Below are positions 16,319 to 23,920 of a DNA stretch of 61,872 bases, in pieces; within the stretch, counting starts at the first letter, position 1; every line of letters starts with the position of its first letter. This DNA comes from Clostridiaceae bacterium. GTDB lineage: Bacteria; Bacillota; Clostridia; DUPQ01. The notes under the pieces are model-generated. The model worked only from the letters and a program-made list of their open reading frames with translations. It did no database searches and was not told the DNA's origin. The translations under genes and the position numbers were made by a program. The DNA lies in NCBI GenBank assembly GCA_012838235.1, contig DUPQ01000088.1, forward strand, positions 1 to 61,872, in the 5' to 3' direction.

Positions 16319-17245
16319 TTAAGAATCATCGCTGTCGTCTGAGTAAGTGTCATCATCTGTGTCGTCGTCGTCATCGGTCTCTTCGTCATCGTCGTCATCG
16401 ATTTCTTCGTCATTGTCCGAATCGTACTTGTCATCATCGTCATCCGTTTCTTCGTCATCATCCGATTCATACTCGTCATCATCGTCATCCGTTTCTTCGT
16501 CATCATCCGATTCATACTCGCCATCATTATCGGTATCATCAATATCATTATCTTCAGTGTCGTCATCAATATCGTCATAGTCATCTTCCGTGTCATTATG
16601 TATACTTTCTTCATCGTCATCTATCGGAATTACTATTTTATCTTCCGGATTATTCTTATCACTTATTTCAATCGTAACTGAAAGCTTTTCTTTTACATGC
16701 TCGGTTAAAGTGGAACCCAAGGTAACTCCGCGAGTTGCTATCCATTCATCACTCCCGGAGTCCAAAACTAAGGTAATCCGGCCGCCCTCGTGCAAGTAAC
16801 CCATCTCTATGGCTCTGTCCACAAGTTCGTCAATTACAGGATTCAGTTCTTTATTGTTATAGTGGTATTCTTCAACCAGTTTCTTACCTTCGGTATTTAT
16901 GCCTTCAAGAGCGATAACTTTATCGTATCTGTTGACATCTATTCTCACTTCGGGATTTATGCTTAAATATATGGAAGCAAAAGTTGACAGACCGGTTTGC
17001 AGTGCAAAGGAAAATACCAACAGGAAAACCGCTGCCACGGCTACCGCAGCATATACCCACCGCCTTCTCTCTCTTTCTTTTACTACTGTTTTTTCTTTGG
17101 GAACAGACTGAGGAATTTGCATCTCAATTACATTTGTTACAGTCTGCCCTACTTCATAGTGTCTGTTGGCGACTTTCAGGAAGCGTCCGTCCCGGCTTAA
17201 AACCACCGCATAGCTGAGATGACATTCCATTACCATGTATTTCAT
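16319..17245 (-). CDS. rsgI: Anti-sigma-I factor RsgI with Asp-rich extracellular tail
   Basis: The 308-residue protein has the RsgI order: an N-terminal cytoplasmic anti-sigma domain (SYAVVLSRDGRFLKV, then EVGQTV, residues 1-45), a basic linker, one membrane helix at 63-82, and an extracellular domain with SINPEVRIDVN (Asn97-Pro98), the reported autocleavage position. Beyond residue ~208 the protein becomes a ~100-residue Asp/Glu/Ser/Thr tail with 15-residue repeats (EYESDDDEETDDDDD type). In Clostridium thermocellum this C-terminal position holds carbohydrate-binding or glycosidase modules that sense polymers. An acidic tail here suggests a different stimulus such as cations or envelope state; that is inference. 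Its ATG overlaps the sigI stop by 4 bp, as in other sigI-rsgI operons. Confidence 0.88.
   Translation of the reverse strand: MKYMVMECHLSYAVVLSRDGRFLKVANRHYEVGQTVTNVIEMQIPQSVPKEKTVVKERERRRWVYAAVAVAAVFLLVFSFALQTGLSTFASIYLSINPEVRIDVNRYDKVIALEGINTEGKKLVEEYHYNNKELNPVIDELVDRAIEMGYLHEGGRITLVLDSGSDEWIATRGVTLGSTLTEHVKEKLSVTIEISDKNNPEDKIVIPIDDDEESIHNDTEDDYDDIDDDTEDNDIDDTDNDGEYESDDDEETDDDDDEYESDDDEETDDDDDKYDSDNDEEIDDDDDEETDDDDDTDDDTYSDDSDDS
16398..16530 (-). repeat. 45-bp tandem repeats in the rsgI acidic tail
   Basis: The tail contains two near-identical 45-bp units plus a diverged third, each coding for 15 residues of the type E-Y-E-S-DDD-EE-T-DDDDD. The copy number is probably unstable. The unit length differs from the 36-bp repeat of the neighbouring lipoprotein gene, so the two tails have expanded separately. 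Confidence 0.7.
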
Positions 17246-17970
17246 TTGAGACTTCCTCCTTTCCTTACAATTTTATTCCTGAGGTATCCGCGAATTATTT
17301 CGTATCCGTTGGTATGGAGTAAAAGCATTACCAGTATGTATTTTCTGTGACGTTCCAAAGTTTTACGTTCCACCCCGGATCCTCTGACCAATTCTGCCAG
17401 AGGCAGTTTTTTGGTTTTGGTCAACTTATCCAGAATTTCTTTGTTTTGTGCTCCGTAACTTATGGCTTGCGCACAGGCCTCCAATGTACGACCTTGCTTT
17501 GGTGAATTGTCCGCAATATCGGAAAAACTTACTCCGTATTGTGCTATTGTGGCTGCCAATTCTTCAATTTCCTGCTTTGTGGCTTCCAGGTTGGCTGAAG
17601 ATTCATAATAGTCTTTCTCATCTGCCTATTCATCCATTAATGTTCTTTCGTCTTCACCGGTTTCTTCGTACAGGGATATCGTGCCTCTATGTCTTGCCTC
17701 TTTTCTTTGGTAGTCAATAATGCGACTGCGAATAAGCATAGACGCATAATTTAAAAAAGCACCTCTTTCCCTTTCGTATCCCAGTATTGCCTCGTGAAAA
17801 GCAATCATGGCTATACTGAATTCATCATCCTGCTCGGTACAAAAGCGTGAAACGGCTTTGGAAGCTTCCGTGCGTATGAAAGGGATATAATCTCTTATGA
17901 GATCATCGACTTTTTGAGAGTTTTCTTTTGCCGCATAGACCGCTTTTACAATCTGATGCTCTCTTTCCAT
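17242..17970 (-). pseudogene. sigI: RNA polymerase sigma factor SigI, interrupted by an in-frame TAG
   Basis: Codons 1-114 encode sigma region 2 (DLIRDYIPFIRTEASK, then DDEFSIAMIAFHEAI and IDYQRKEARHR). TAG lies at 17628-17626. The same frame stays open for 22 more codons (ADEKDYYESSANLEA and on) into the SigI C-terminal domain (YGVSFSDIADNSPKQ, then RKTLERHRKYI) and ends at 17242. Read through, the product is about 242 residues, the usual SigI length, with the TAG in the poorly conserved linker. No frameshift exists, so one base change explains it. TAG is used as an ordinary stop elsewhere in this window. A TTG at 17559 with a weak upstream AGGAAA could restart translation and give a two-part sigma factor. 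Sequencing error is a further option. Confidence 0.75.
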
Positions 17971-17995
17971 ACCTCACCCTCTTCTCGTATATAGA

Positions 17996-18024
17996 ATACG
18001 CAAAGGATTTATATAATCGGGGTC
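17996..18024 (-). promoter_or_regulatory. Putative autoregulatory sigma-I promoter of sigI-rsgI
   Basis: On the minus strand ACCCC (18023-18019) and GCGTA (18001-17997) are 17 bases apart and end about 26 bases before the sigI start. The motif matches the one upstream of the acidic lipoprotein gene, including the flanking CGACCCCGAT. SigI operons are commonly autoregulated. Confidence 0.55.
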
Positions 18025-18277
18025 GTATCCTATATTTTTCATAAAACCCGATAAAGTAATATGAATTCTATCATATATGTTTAAACTATGTCGGTAAACA
18101 GGCAATTCCCGATGTCGGGAAGCATTAATATCCTTACAATTAACAAAAAGATGATATGTAATGATTTGATTGAGATTTGTGTATAAAGCCTGTTAAATAA
18201 GTATCACTGTTATAGTTCTTACCAAATTACATGATATAATATCCATGAAAAACAACATGCCCTTGGAGGTTAGTTAA

Positions 18278-19912
18278 ATGAAACATATAAACCGTGTATT
18301 TAAATTGTCAGGAAAACTTGAAACTCGATCGGTACGGAATAAAGGCTTGCGTCTTTTAATGCTTTTTATGGTTCTGATGTTGCTGCTTACATCATGCACT
18401 CCTAATGTATCTCCCCGCCCTTCCGAAGTTGTTACACTTGCCCCGACTACACCTTCGGAAACTCCTACACCTTCGGAAACAGTTGTGCCCAGTGAAGAGC
18501 CGCTACCCGAGGAACCGGTACCCGAAGTAAAAACCGTAGTAATAGACGGTGTAACATATGAAGTCGCCCCGCTGCCCGATATGCCGGAACAGACAGAACT
18601 GGATTTTGCTGCGGAAAAAAGCAAATACATAGAAAGCGACGGAAGATATTATGTGGATTATGTTTCCAACGTAAGGCTGGTGTCCTATACCAACTCCAAT
18701 GCCTATGAAGGATATATTGAAGTTACGGGAAGAACTGCCAAAAAAGAGGAACTCAAATTCCAGTTTTATTGGGATACTTTTAATAAAAAAGTTGAATCTC
18801 ACATGGGTGATATTGTTAATATCCTCTGGTTCTTTCTGGAAGGAGATAATTACAGTGAAGATAAGCAAGTTTATTGTTACGGATATGATTTATTTGTAGA
18901 TGAATTCATAGATGACTTTGATACAAGCAGACTGTCATCGTATGCATTATACACCGACACTACTCCGCGGACATTGGACGGTGTTATTAAGTACAGTGAA
19001 ATGTTTGACGACGAATTCAGGCTCATATCCGTACTGGGCAATGACGGTAAAATATATGATTTCTATTTAGATGATTCCATACTGTATGACTATAAAAAAA
19101 CGGTAGGTCATGAAGTGCGAATGAATTGGATTATAGAAACTCTGATATTGAAATCCGATGAAAATTCGGATTCTCAACCCGTTCTTCTCACTGTGAGAGG
19201 AGTCATGGATATTGAGCTTATAGGACAATCGGCATACATTGAGGAATTGGGAAAAAGCGAGGAAGGCATTCCTTATGCTCCGTCGGTTGTTATACCCGAT
19301 GATGTAGACTTAACAATTGAAGCAACCGCTGAGGAAATAAATACCGACATGGAATCTCATTTTGTTTCGTTTGTAAAAATTGCAGAAAAAAGAACTGCTT
19401 CTTTTGATTATTACGATGATCTTGCCGTGCTTGATGCCGTAGATAAACACGGTAACAGTTTGACCTTTGCATACTCGCATTTTAATGATGAAAATTTGGA
19501 GAAAGATGCGATAGTCTGTGTTATTTGGCAAAACAGGGAATTGACAGATAAGGCAACGGGAAAGACGGATATATATAAATATGTGATAGGTATTGAAGAC
19601 TATTCGGTGGACACAGATGCTTTTGAATATGTTGTTTCCACAAGGAAACTTTATACAAGTGATAAAATAGTAATGGAAGGCACATTCTATGAGCTGGCTA
19701 TGGGAGATTACTATTACCTGGTATTTGTAGGTGAAGACGGATTTATGTATGCTCCTTTCATATGGGGTATGATGGAAAGTTCCGATGATTTATTTGAAAT
19801 AAAAAAAGGCACAAAAATAAGAGTAGCATTCTACGAGAAGGAAATGTATATCTGGGAGGCGGGAAGCAGAATCCTGGATAGACAAGCGGTAGAGTTTTCG
19901 GTAATTGATTAG
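18278..19912 (+). CDS. Large predicted lipoprotein, paralogue A
   Basis: The 544-residue protein has an unusually long N-region (about 22 residues) before a hydrophobic run ending LLTSC at Cys40, a lipobox. A Pro/Thr/Ser/Glu-rich linker (PSETPTPSE type, residues 42-85) connects to a long, mostly beta-rich extracellular part with two similar halves in which FYEKEMYIWEAG-like strands recur. I do not recognise the family. The gene at 20946 is a clear paralogue, colinear over the whole length, with matching leader bases (TGGAGGTTA). The function is unknown; the layout suggests a cell-surface binding protein. A TATAAT at 18235-18240 is its likely -10. Confidence 0.75.
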   Translation: MKHINRVFKLSGKLETRSVRNKGLRLLMLFMVLMLLLTSCTPNVSPRPSEVVTLAPTTPSETPTPSETVVPSEEPLPEEPVPEVKTVVIDGVTYEVAPLPDMPEQTELDFAAEKSKYIESDGRYYVDYVSNVRLVSYTNSNAYEGYIEVTGRTAKKEELKFQFYWDTFNKKVESHMGDIVNILWFFLEGDNYSEDKQVYCYGYDLFVDEFIDDFDTSRLSSYALYTDTTPRTLDGVIKYSEMFDDEFRLISVLGNDGKIYDFYLDDSILYDYKKTVGHEVRMNWIIETLILKSDENSDSQPVLLTVRGVMDIELIGQSAYIEELGKSEEGIPYAPSVVIPDDVDLTIEATAEEINTDMESHFVSFVKIAEKRTASFDYYDDLAVLDAVDKHGNSLTFAYSHFNDENLEKDAIVCVIWQNRELTDKATGKTDIYKYVIGIEDYSVDTDAFEYVVSTRKLYTSDKIVMEGTFYELAMGDYYYLVFVGEDGFMYAPFIWGMMESSDDLFEIKKGTKIRVAFYEKEMYIWEAGSRILDRQAVEFSVID

Positions 19913-19929
19913 AACATTTAAAACTAAAA

Positions 19930-19982
19930 ACCTGAAGTAAATAAATTTCATCATAATATGCAAAAATTATGTTGCTTCAGGT
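19930..19982 (+). terminator. Possible terminator with long loop
   Basis: ACCTGAAG (19930-19937) pairs with CTTCAGGT (19975-19982), followed by GTTTATC. The stem is good but the loop is long and the T-run poor, so the call is weak. Confidence 0.35.
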
Positions 19983-20105
19983 GTTTATCGTTGCCAAAAA
20001 AACCATTGTGTCATCTGCTTTAAAAAACTATTGAAAATAAGTTAATTTTTAAAAAGATTGTTCAATTTACCGTTATCAGTTTTCATTTAAACAATACTGT
20101 TTTTA

Positions 20106-20134
20106 TTGGCAATATGTCGTATACGACATATAAT
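20106..20134 (+). promoter_or_regulatory. higBA promoter whose spacer is a 20-bp palindromic operator
   Basis: TTGGCA (20106-20111) and TATAAT (20129-20134) are 17 bp apart. A perfect 20-bp palindrome, ATATGTCGTATACGACATAT, occupies 20112-20131, filling the spacer and entering the -10 box. A HigA dimer bound here would block polymerase completely. Confidence 0.8.
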
Positions 20135-20158
20135 TGATATTGAGATAGGAGAGTATGA

Positions 20159-20513
20159 GTGTTTGAAGTTATTTTCTACAATACGGAAGATGGAGTGTGT
20201 CCGGTCAAAGACTTTCTTGATTCTTTAGAACCTAAGCAAGCTTTTAGCTAAAACTCTGAGAGCAATTGATTTACCGGAAATATACGGACACAAGCTTAGA
20301 GGTCCCTATTCCAAAGCTGTTGAGGAAGGATTATTTGAACTTAGAACACAGCAATGGTGCGATATAACAAGAGTGTTGTATTTCTTTATTTCCGGTCACA
20401 AAGCAATACTGACAAACGGCTTTATCAAGAAGACTGATAAAACACCTAAACATGAGATTGAACTTGCTAAAAAGTATAAGAAAGATTATGAACGGAGGTA
20501 TGACAATGAGTAA
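20159..20513 (+). pseudogene. higB: HigB-type (Gp49-like, RelE superfamily) toxin, frameshifted
   Basis: From GTG 20159 (AGGAGA upstream) the frame reads VFEVIFYNTEDGVCPVKDFL and stops at TAA 20249-20251. A frame shifted by one base continues from about 20241 as LLAKTLRAIDL, then KLRGPYSKAVEEGLFELR, RVLYFF and GFIKKTDKTPKHEIELAKK, ending at 20513. Together these form a complete HigB/Gp49-like toxin of about 118 residues with its FxKKTxKTPxxEIxxA signature. The break is between 20237 and 20243. The toxin is therefore very probably inactive. Its end overlaps the antitoxin start by 8 bases. Confidence 0.8.
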
Positions 20514-20829
20514 CTACAAAGAATATAAATACAAAGCTCTTCAGAATCCTGAAGTAAAAGCTGAATATGATGCTTTGCAGCCTGAATTTGACATTATCCA
20601 AACTATGATTAATGCCAGAAACCAACAGAACCTTACACAAAAAGAACTGTCTGAAAGAACGGGAATAACACAAGCGGATATCAGCAGAATTGAAAACGGA
20701 ACGAGAAATCCCAGTCTTAATATGATGAAGAGATTAGCCAAAGGTTTGAATATGCAACTAAAACTGGAATTTGTATCTACATGCAATGAAAACAGTGAAC
20801 CGTATAACAATGTAAAAGATGAATCATAA
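20506..20829 (+). CDS. higA: HigA-type antitoxin, XRE family
   Basis: The 107-residue antitoxin has a Cro/CI helix-turn-helix in its centre: NLTQKELSERTGITQADISR, then IENGTRNPSLNMMKRLAKGL. This order (toxin first, then HTH antitoxin) is typical of HigBA. The start is ATG at 20506, set by CGGAGG at 20493-20498; upstream ATGs in the same frame lie inside the toxin gene. It probably binds the perfect palindrome in the promoter. It remains intact while the toxin is frameshifted. Confidence 0.88.
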   Translation: MSNYKEYKYKALQNPEVKAEYDALQPEFDIIQTMINARNQQNLTQKELSERTGITQADISRIENGTRNPSLNMMKRLAKGLNMQLKLEFVSTCNENSEPYNNVKDES

Positions 20830-20945
20830 AATCCTTCCGACAATGACTATATCTTTCCGTTTAAGTCAAACTAAAGAGAAGGAAATAACGCAATGCATGG
20901 TATAATATCAATGACAAAATGACATTTCCGTGGAGGTTAAGTTAA

Positions 20946-22592
20946 ATGAAATATATAAACCGCGTATTTCAATCGTCAGGACAAATTGATGTGCAATCCG
21001 TAAAGAATAAAAGTTTACGGCTTGCAATTCTTTTCATGGTCCTTCTGCTCCTGCTTACATCGTGCGGACCTACGTTAACACCCCGCCCTTCCGAGGTAGT
21101 TACTCTTGCCCCGACTACAGCTTCGGAAACACCTGCTCCTTCGGAAACGGGTACACCGGTTGTTGAAGACCCTGTACCTTCGGAAGAACCGTTACCCCAA
21201 CCGAAAACCATGGAAATTGACGGTGTAACATATGAGATGGCGCCCCTGCCCGAATTTCCGGAGCCGGAGGAATTGGATTTCGCTGCGGAGAAAAAGAAAT
21301 ATCAAGAGGACGAAGATTATTCGGCAAACTATCTCTCCACTGTAAGACTTATTTCATATAAAGAAGATAAGGTTTTAGGGTATCGTACGGAAGTAACGGC
21401 AAGGAATGCAAACAAAGAAACTCTTAAATTTTATCCTACCGAGTACCAGTTTTATAACTTCTTCAAAGAGTATATGGGTGAGATTGTCAATGTAATCTGG
21501 TACTTCGACAGTAATGCTTATGATGAGAACGACAAGGAACTATACTGTTGTGCGTACGATATGTATATAGATGAAGAAACCAATCAGGACGATAACTTTG
21601 TTGAAGGCAAACTCACATCGTACAAGTTGAACAGCGATTATGATATCAGAATAACATCGGGTGTCGTAAAACTCTCCGAAAGAATTGATGATCTTTTCTT
21701 AGTCCTGTATGTACTGGGTGAGGACGGTTATCTGTACGACTTTTATTACAAAGATACTTACATATCGCTTTATGCCGGAGAACCGGGTACCGAAGTGAAA
21801 ATAGAATGGTATATAAAAGCCGATCGTATATTTTTTGATTTCGGTGAGGATGATGCAAAAGGCGAGCTTATTCCTTTAAGACGGCTCTATGAGTATGAGG
21901 TATTAAAAGAAGCCCCTTCAGACGATTATTTCTATAGCCCGGACGGCATACCGTATATCCCCGGTGTTGTCATTCCCGACCATGTGGATTTGACAAAGGA
22001 AGCAAGTGCGGAGGAAATAAATACCGACATGGAGTCGGATTTTATCTCGTTGGTGAAAAAAGTGGATGAAAAACCTATCCCTCTGAGTAAATACACTTCA
22101 TATACTCAATTCGATACCGTAGATAAAAACGGTAACACCCTGACCTTTGTTTGCACCGAATTTGCTTACACTACCCTGCAGAAAAATCAGGCTACCTATG
22201 TCATCTGGCGAAACGAGCAATTAACCAACATTGAAACGGGAAAAACCGATATATATAAGTTTGTAGTAGGTTTTGAGAGCCATTATGAAATAAATGACAA
22301 TACTTTTGCAAACGGGGTTACCACCAGGAAACTTTATGTGAGTGAGAAAAAGCAAGTGGAAGGCATCTTCTATAAACTGTCCGAGGGAGACTACCAATAC
22401 TTAAATTTCCTGGATAATGACGGATTCCTGTATTCCTTTTTCATCGGAGGCCAGATGGATGTTGAAAGTTTGAGAAATTTGGCACAAGGAACCAAAATCA
22501 AAGTATCATTCTACGAAAAAGAGATTTACATATGGGAAGCCGGACAAAGACTTTTGGACAGAGTAGCGGTGGATTATACGGTTATTAAATAG
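20946..22592 (+). CDS. Large predicted lipoprotein, paralogue B
   Basis: The 548-residue protein is colinear with the product of the gene at 18278. Both share a MK(H/Y)INRVF start, a lipobox with Cys40 (LLTSC), a Thr/Pro/Glu-rich linker, a ELDFAAEK segment after the linker, a VVIPD(D/H)VDLT block near residue 340, and a C-terminus with IKVSFYEKEIYIWEAGQR. The pair is a gene duplication now separated by the higBA module. The function is unknown. A TATAAT lies at 20901-20906. Confidence 0.75.
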   Translation: MKYINRVFQSSGQIDVQSVKNKSLRLAILFMVLLLLLTSCGPTLTPRPSEVVTLAPTTASETPAPSETGTPVVEDPVPSEEPLPQPKTMEIDGVTYEMAPLPEFPEPEELDFAAEKKKYQEDEDYSANYLSTVRLISYKEDKVLGYRTEVTARNANKETLKFYPTEYQFYNFFKEYMGEIVNVIWYFDSNAYDENDKELYCCAYDMYIDEETNQDDNFVEGKLTSYKLNSDYDIRITSGVVKLSERIDDLFLVLYVLGEDGYLYDFYYKDTYISLYAGEPGTEVKIEWYIKADRIFFDFGEDDAKGELIPLRRLYEYEVLKEAPSDDYFYSPDGIPYIPGVVIPDHVDLTKEASAEEINTDMESDFISLVKKVDEKPIPLSKYTSYTQFDTVDKNGNTLTFVCTEFAYTTLQKNQATYVIWRNEQLTNIETGKTDIYKFVVGFESHYEINDNTFANGVTTRKLYVSEKKQVEGIFYKLSEGDYQYLNFLDNDGFLYSFFIGGQMDVESLRNLAQGTKIKVSFYEKEIYIWEAGQRLLDRVAVDYTVIK

Positions 22593-22657
22593 AAAGATAT
22601 TCCGAAAATCCTCCATCCCCTTTACGGAAGATGCGGATATTCAGTAAGGCGGTGCAT

Positions 22658-23059
22658 ATGAAAATAGACAGAATATTTGTATACGGATCATTGATGAAAG
22701 ATTATAGGTTCTATAAGCAATATCTTGAAGGAAAGATAAGCAATATAAGTTATGGAAAAACACACGGAACCCTCTATCATCTTCCGGAAGGTTATCCCGC
22801 TTTGGTAGACGGAGACGGAACAGTCCAAGGCGAGATTATGGAACCGGTCGATGGTTTGCTTTTGGCTGACCTGGATAAATTTGAGGGTTACACCGGCACA
22901 GCGGATAATAATTTATATATCAGAGAAAAAAGAACCGTTTTGAGAGAAGACGGAAAACAACAGGAATGTTGGGTATACATCTACGCTAACAAAAAATATG
23001 CCGAAGAAAAAGGGATATCGGTGTCGGACGGAAACTGGAGAAGATTTATATCAAGATAG
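22658..23059 (+). CDS. Gamma-glutamylcyclotransferase-like (AIG2/GGCT) protein
   Basis: The 133-residue protein begins MKIDRIFVYGSLMKDY, the signature loop VYGSLM of the GGCT/AIG2 fold. Around residues 55-80 are GEIMEPVDGLLLADLDKFEGY, in which the conserved Glu near LDxFEGY is the general acid/base. Members cyclise gamma-glutamyl amines or act on related isopeptides; the substrate is not predictable. The start is ATG at 22658 (AAGGCGGTG upstream); the ATG at 22631 would add nine residues before the fold. It is a single gene. Confidence 0.78.
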   Translation: MKIDRIFVYGSLMKDYRFYKQYLEGKISNISYGKTHGTLYHLPEGYPALVDGDGTVQGEIMEPVDGLLLADLDKFEGYTGTADNNLYIREKRTVLREDGKQQECWVYIYANKKYAEEKGISVSDGNWRRFISR

Positions 23060-23144
23060 TTATTTAAGCACTCAAGTCAATAAATATGCTTATACTATAC
23101 GTATATTACAATAATGTGATTAAAACCGTATTTAAACATTTCTC

Positions 23145-23181
23145 TTGCCAATATGGCGCAATTATGATAATATTACGCCAT
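23145..23181 (+). promoter_or_regulatory. phd-parE promoter with inverted repeat
   Basis: TTGCCA (23145-23150) and TAATAT (23168-23173) are 17 bp apart. ATGGCG (23153-23158) and CGCCAT (23176-23181) are inverted arms around the -10 box, a likely Phd operator. Confidence 0.6.
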
Positions 23182-23200
23182 CAGAAATGAGGTGATTTTA

Positions 23201-23470
23201 ATGATAGTTATACGTCCTGTATCAGATTTACGTAACCGTTTCACGGAAATTGAAGAAACCGTTAAAGAAGGTAAGCCGGTTTATTTAACAAAAAACGGCT
23301 ATGGAACCATGGTCGTTATCAGTTTAGAGCAGTACACTGCCCTAACGGAAAACATTGAAACTAAACTGGATGAAGCCGATTTCATGGCAGCGGAATCTAC
23401 AGAACGATATACTGCAAAAGAAGTGTTTGACAGAGCAAGAAAACGCATTAAGGAACATGAAAAAATATAG
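23201..23470 (+). CDS. Phd/YefM-family antitoxin
   Basis: This is an 89-residue antitoxin opening MIVIRPVSDLRNRFTEIEE, then KPVYLTKNGYGTMVVISLEQY, the standard Phd/YefM N-terminal DNA-binding fold. The C-terminal half is charged and helical, as expected for the toxin-binding tail. The start is ATG at 23201 (GAGGTG at 23189-23194), not the GTG at 23192. Its last 14 bases overlap the toxin gene. Regulation by binding the promoter inverted repeat is expected. Confidence 0.85.
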   Translation: MIVIRPVSDLRNRFTEIEETVKEGKPVYLTKNGYGTMVVISLEQYTALTENIETKLDEADFMAAESTERYTAKEVFDRARKRIKEHEKI

Positions 23471-23786
23471 GCTACGATTTCTTCCCCTTTTTGAAAAAGA
23501 TTTAAATCAAATTATCGATTACATAAGTATCCAATTAGAAAATCCGGTTGCTGCATATTCATTAGTAGACGAGGTATATGCAGCAATAGAAAAACGCCTT
23601 TCCTGTCCGGAGAGTTTTGAAGTCTTTCCTTCAAAAAAAGAACATCCTCTACCTTACTATAGAATTTATGTAAGAAACTATATTATTTTTTATGTAATTT
23701 CTGAAGACACCATGGAAGTAAGACGTATCTTATATGGCCGTCGTGATTTGGAAAAACACCTGTATATTTATCGGAAGCATATGTAG
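23457..23786 (+). CDS. ParE/RelE-family toxin
   Basis: The 109-residue basic protein begins MKKYRLRFLPLFEKDLNQIIDYIS, a ParE-like helical hairpin, followed by YRIYVRNYIIFYVISEDTMEVRRILYGRRDLEKHL. The RILYGRRDL block is typical of the C-terminal strand and helix of RelE/ParE toxins paired with Phd/YefM antitoxins. ParE members poison gyrase and RelE members cut mRNA, and the sequence does not settle which. AAGGA stands just before the ATG, inside the antitoxin gene. It looks intact. Confidence 0.85.
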   Translation: MKKYRLRFLPLFEKDLNQIIDYISIQLENPVAAYSLVDEVYAAIEKRLSCPESFEVFPSKKEHPLPYYRIYVRNYIIFYVISEDTMEVRRILYGRRDLEKHLYIYRKHM

Positions 23787-23920
23787 TAGTCACTTCTTAT
23801 ACCGCCCAAGTTATTTGAAATAAATATCTTCTATGACCGAAATAAGTTTTTGTAATAACACTGAAACAATTCTGATATAATTCTATACTACAATACCGAT
23901 TGCTTTATGAGGAATAATCA

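Noticed and set aside
16347-16580. Second poly-Ser frame on the plus strand
   Set aside because: Same reason: it is the antisense of the RsgI acidic tail and has no ribosome binding site or known domain.
17626-17628. TAG as a recoded (pyrrolysine or other) codon in sigI
   Set aside because: Several genes here end in TAG as a normal stop (for example at 14691 and 15287). No pyrrolysine genes are visible, and SigI has no reason to carry pyrrolysine. Kept only as a stop with possible readthrough.
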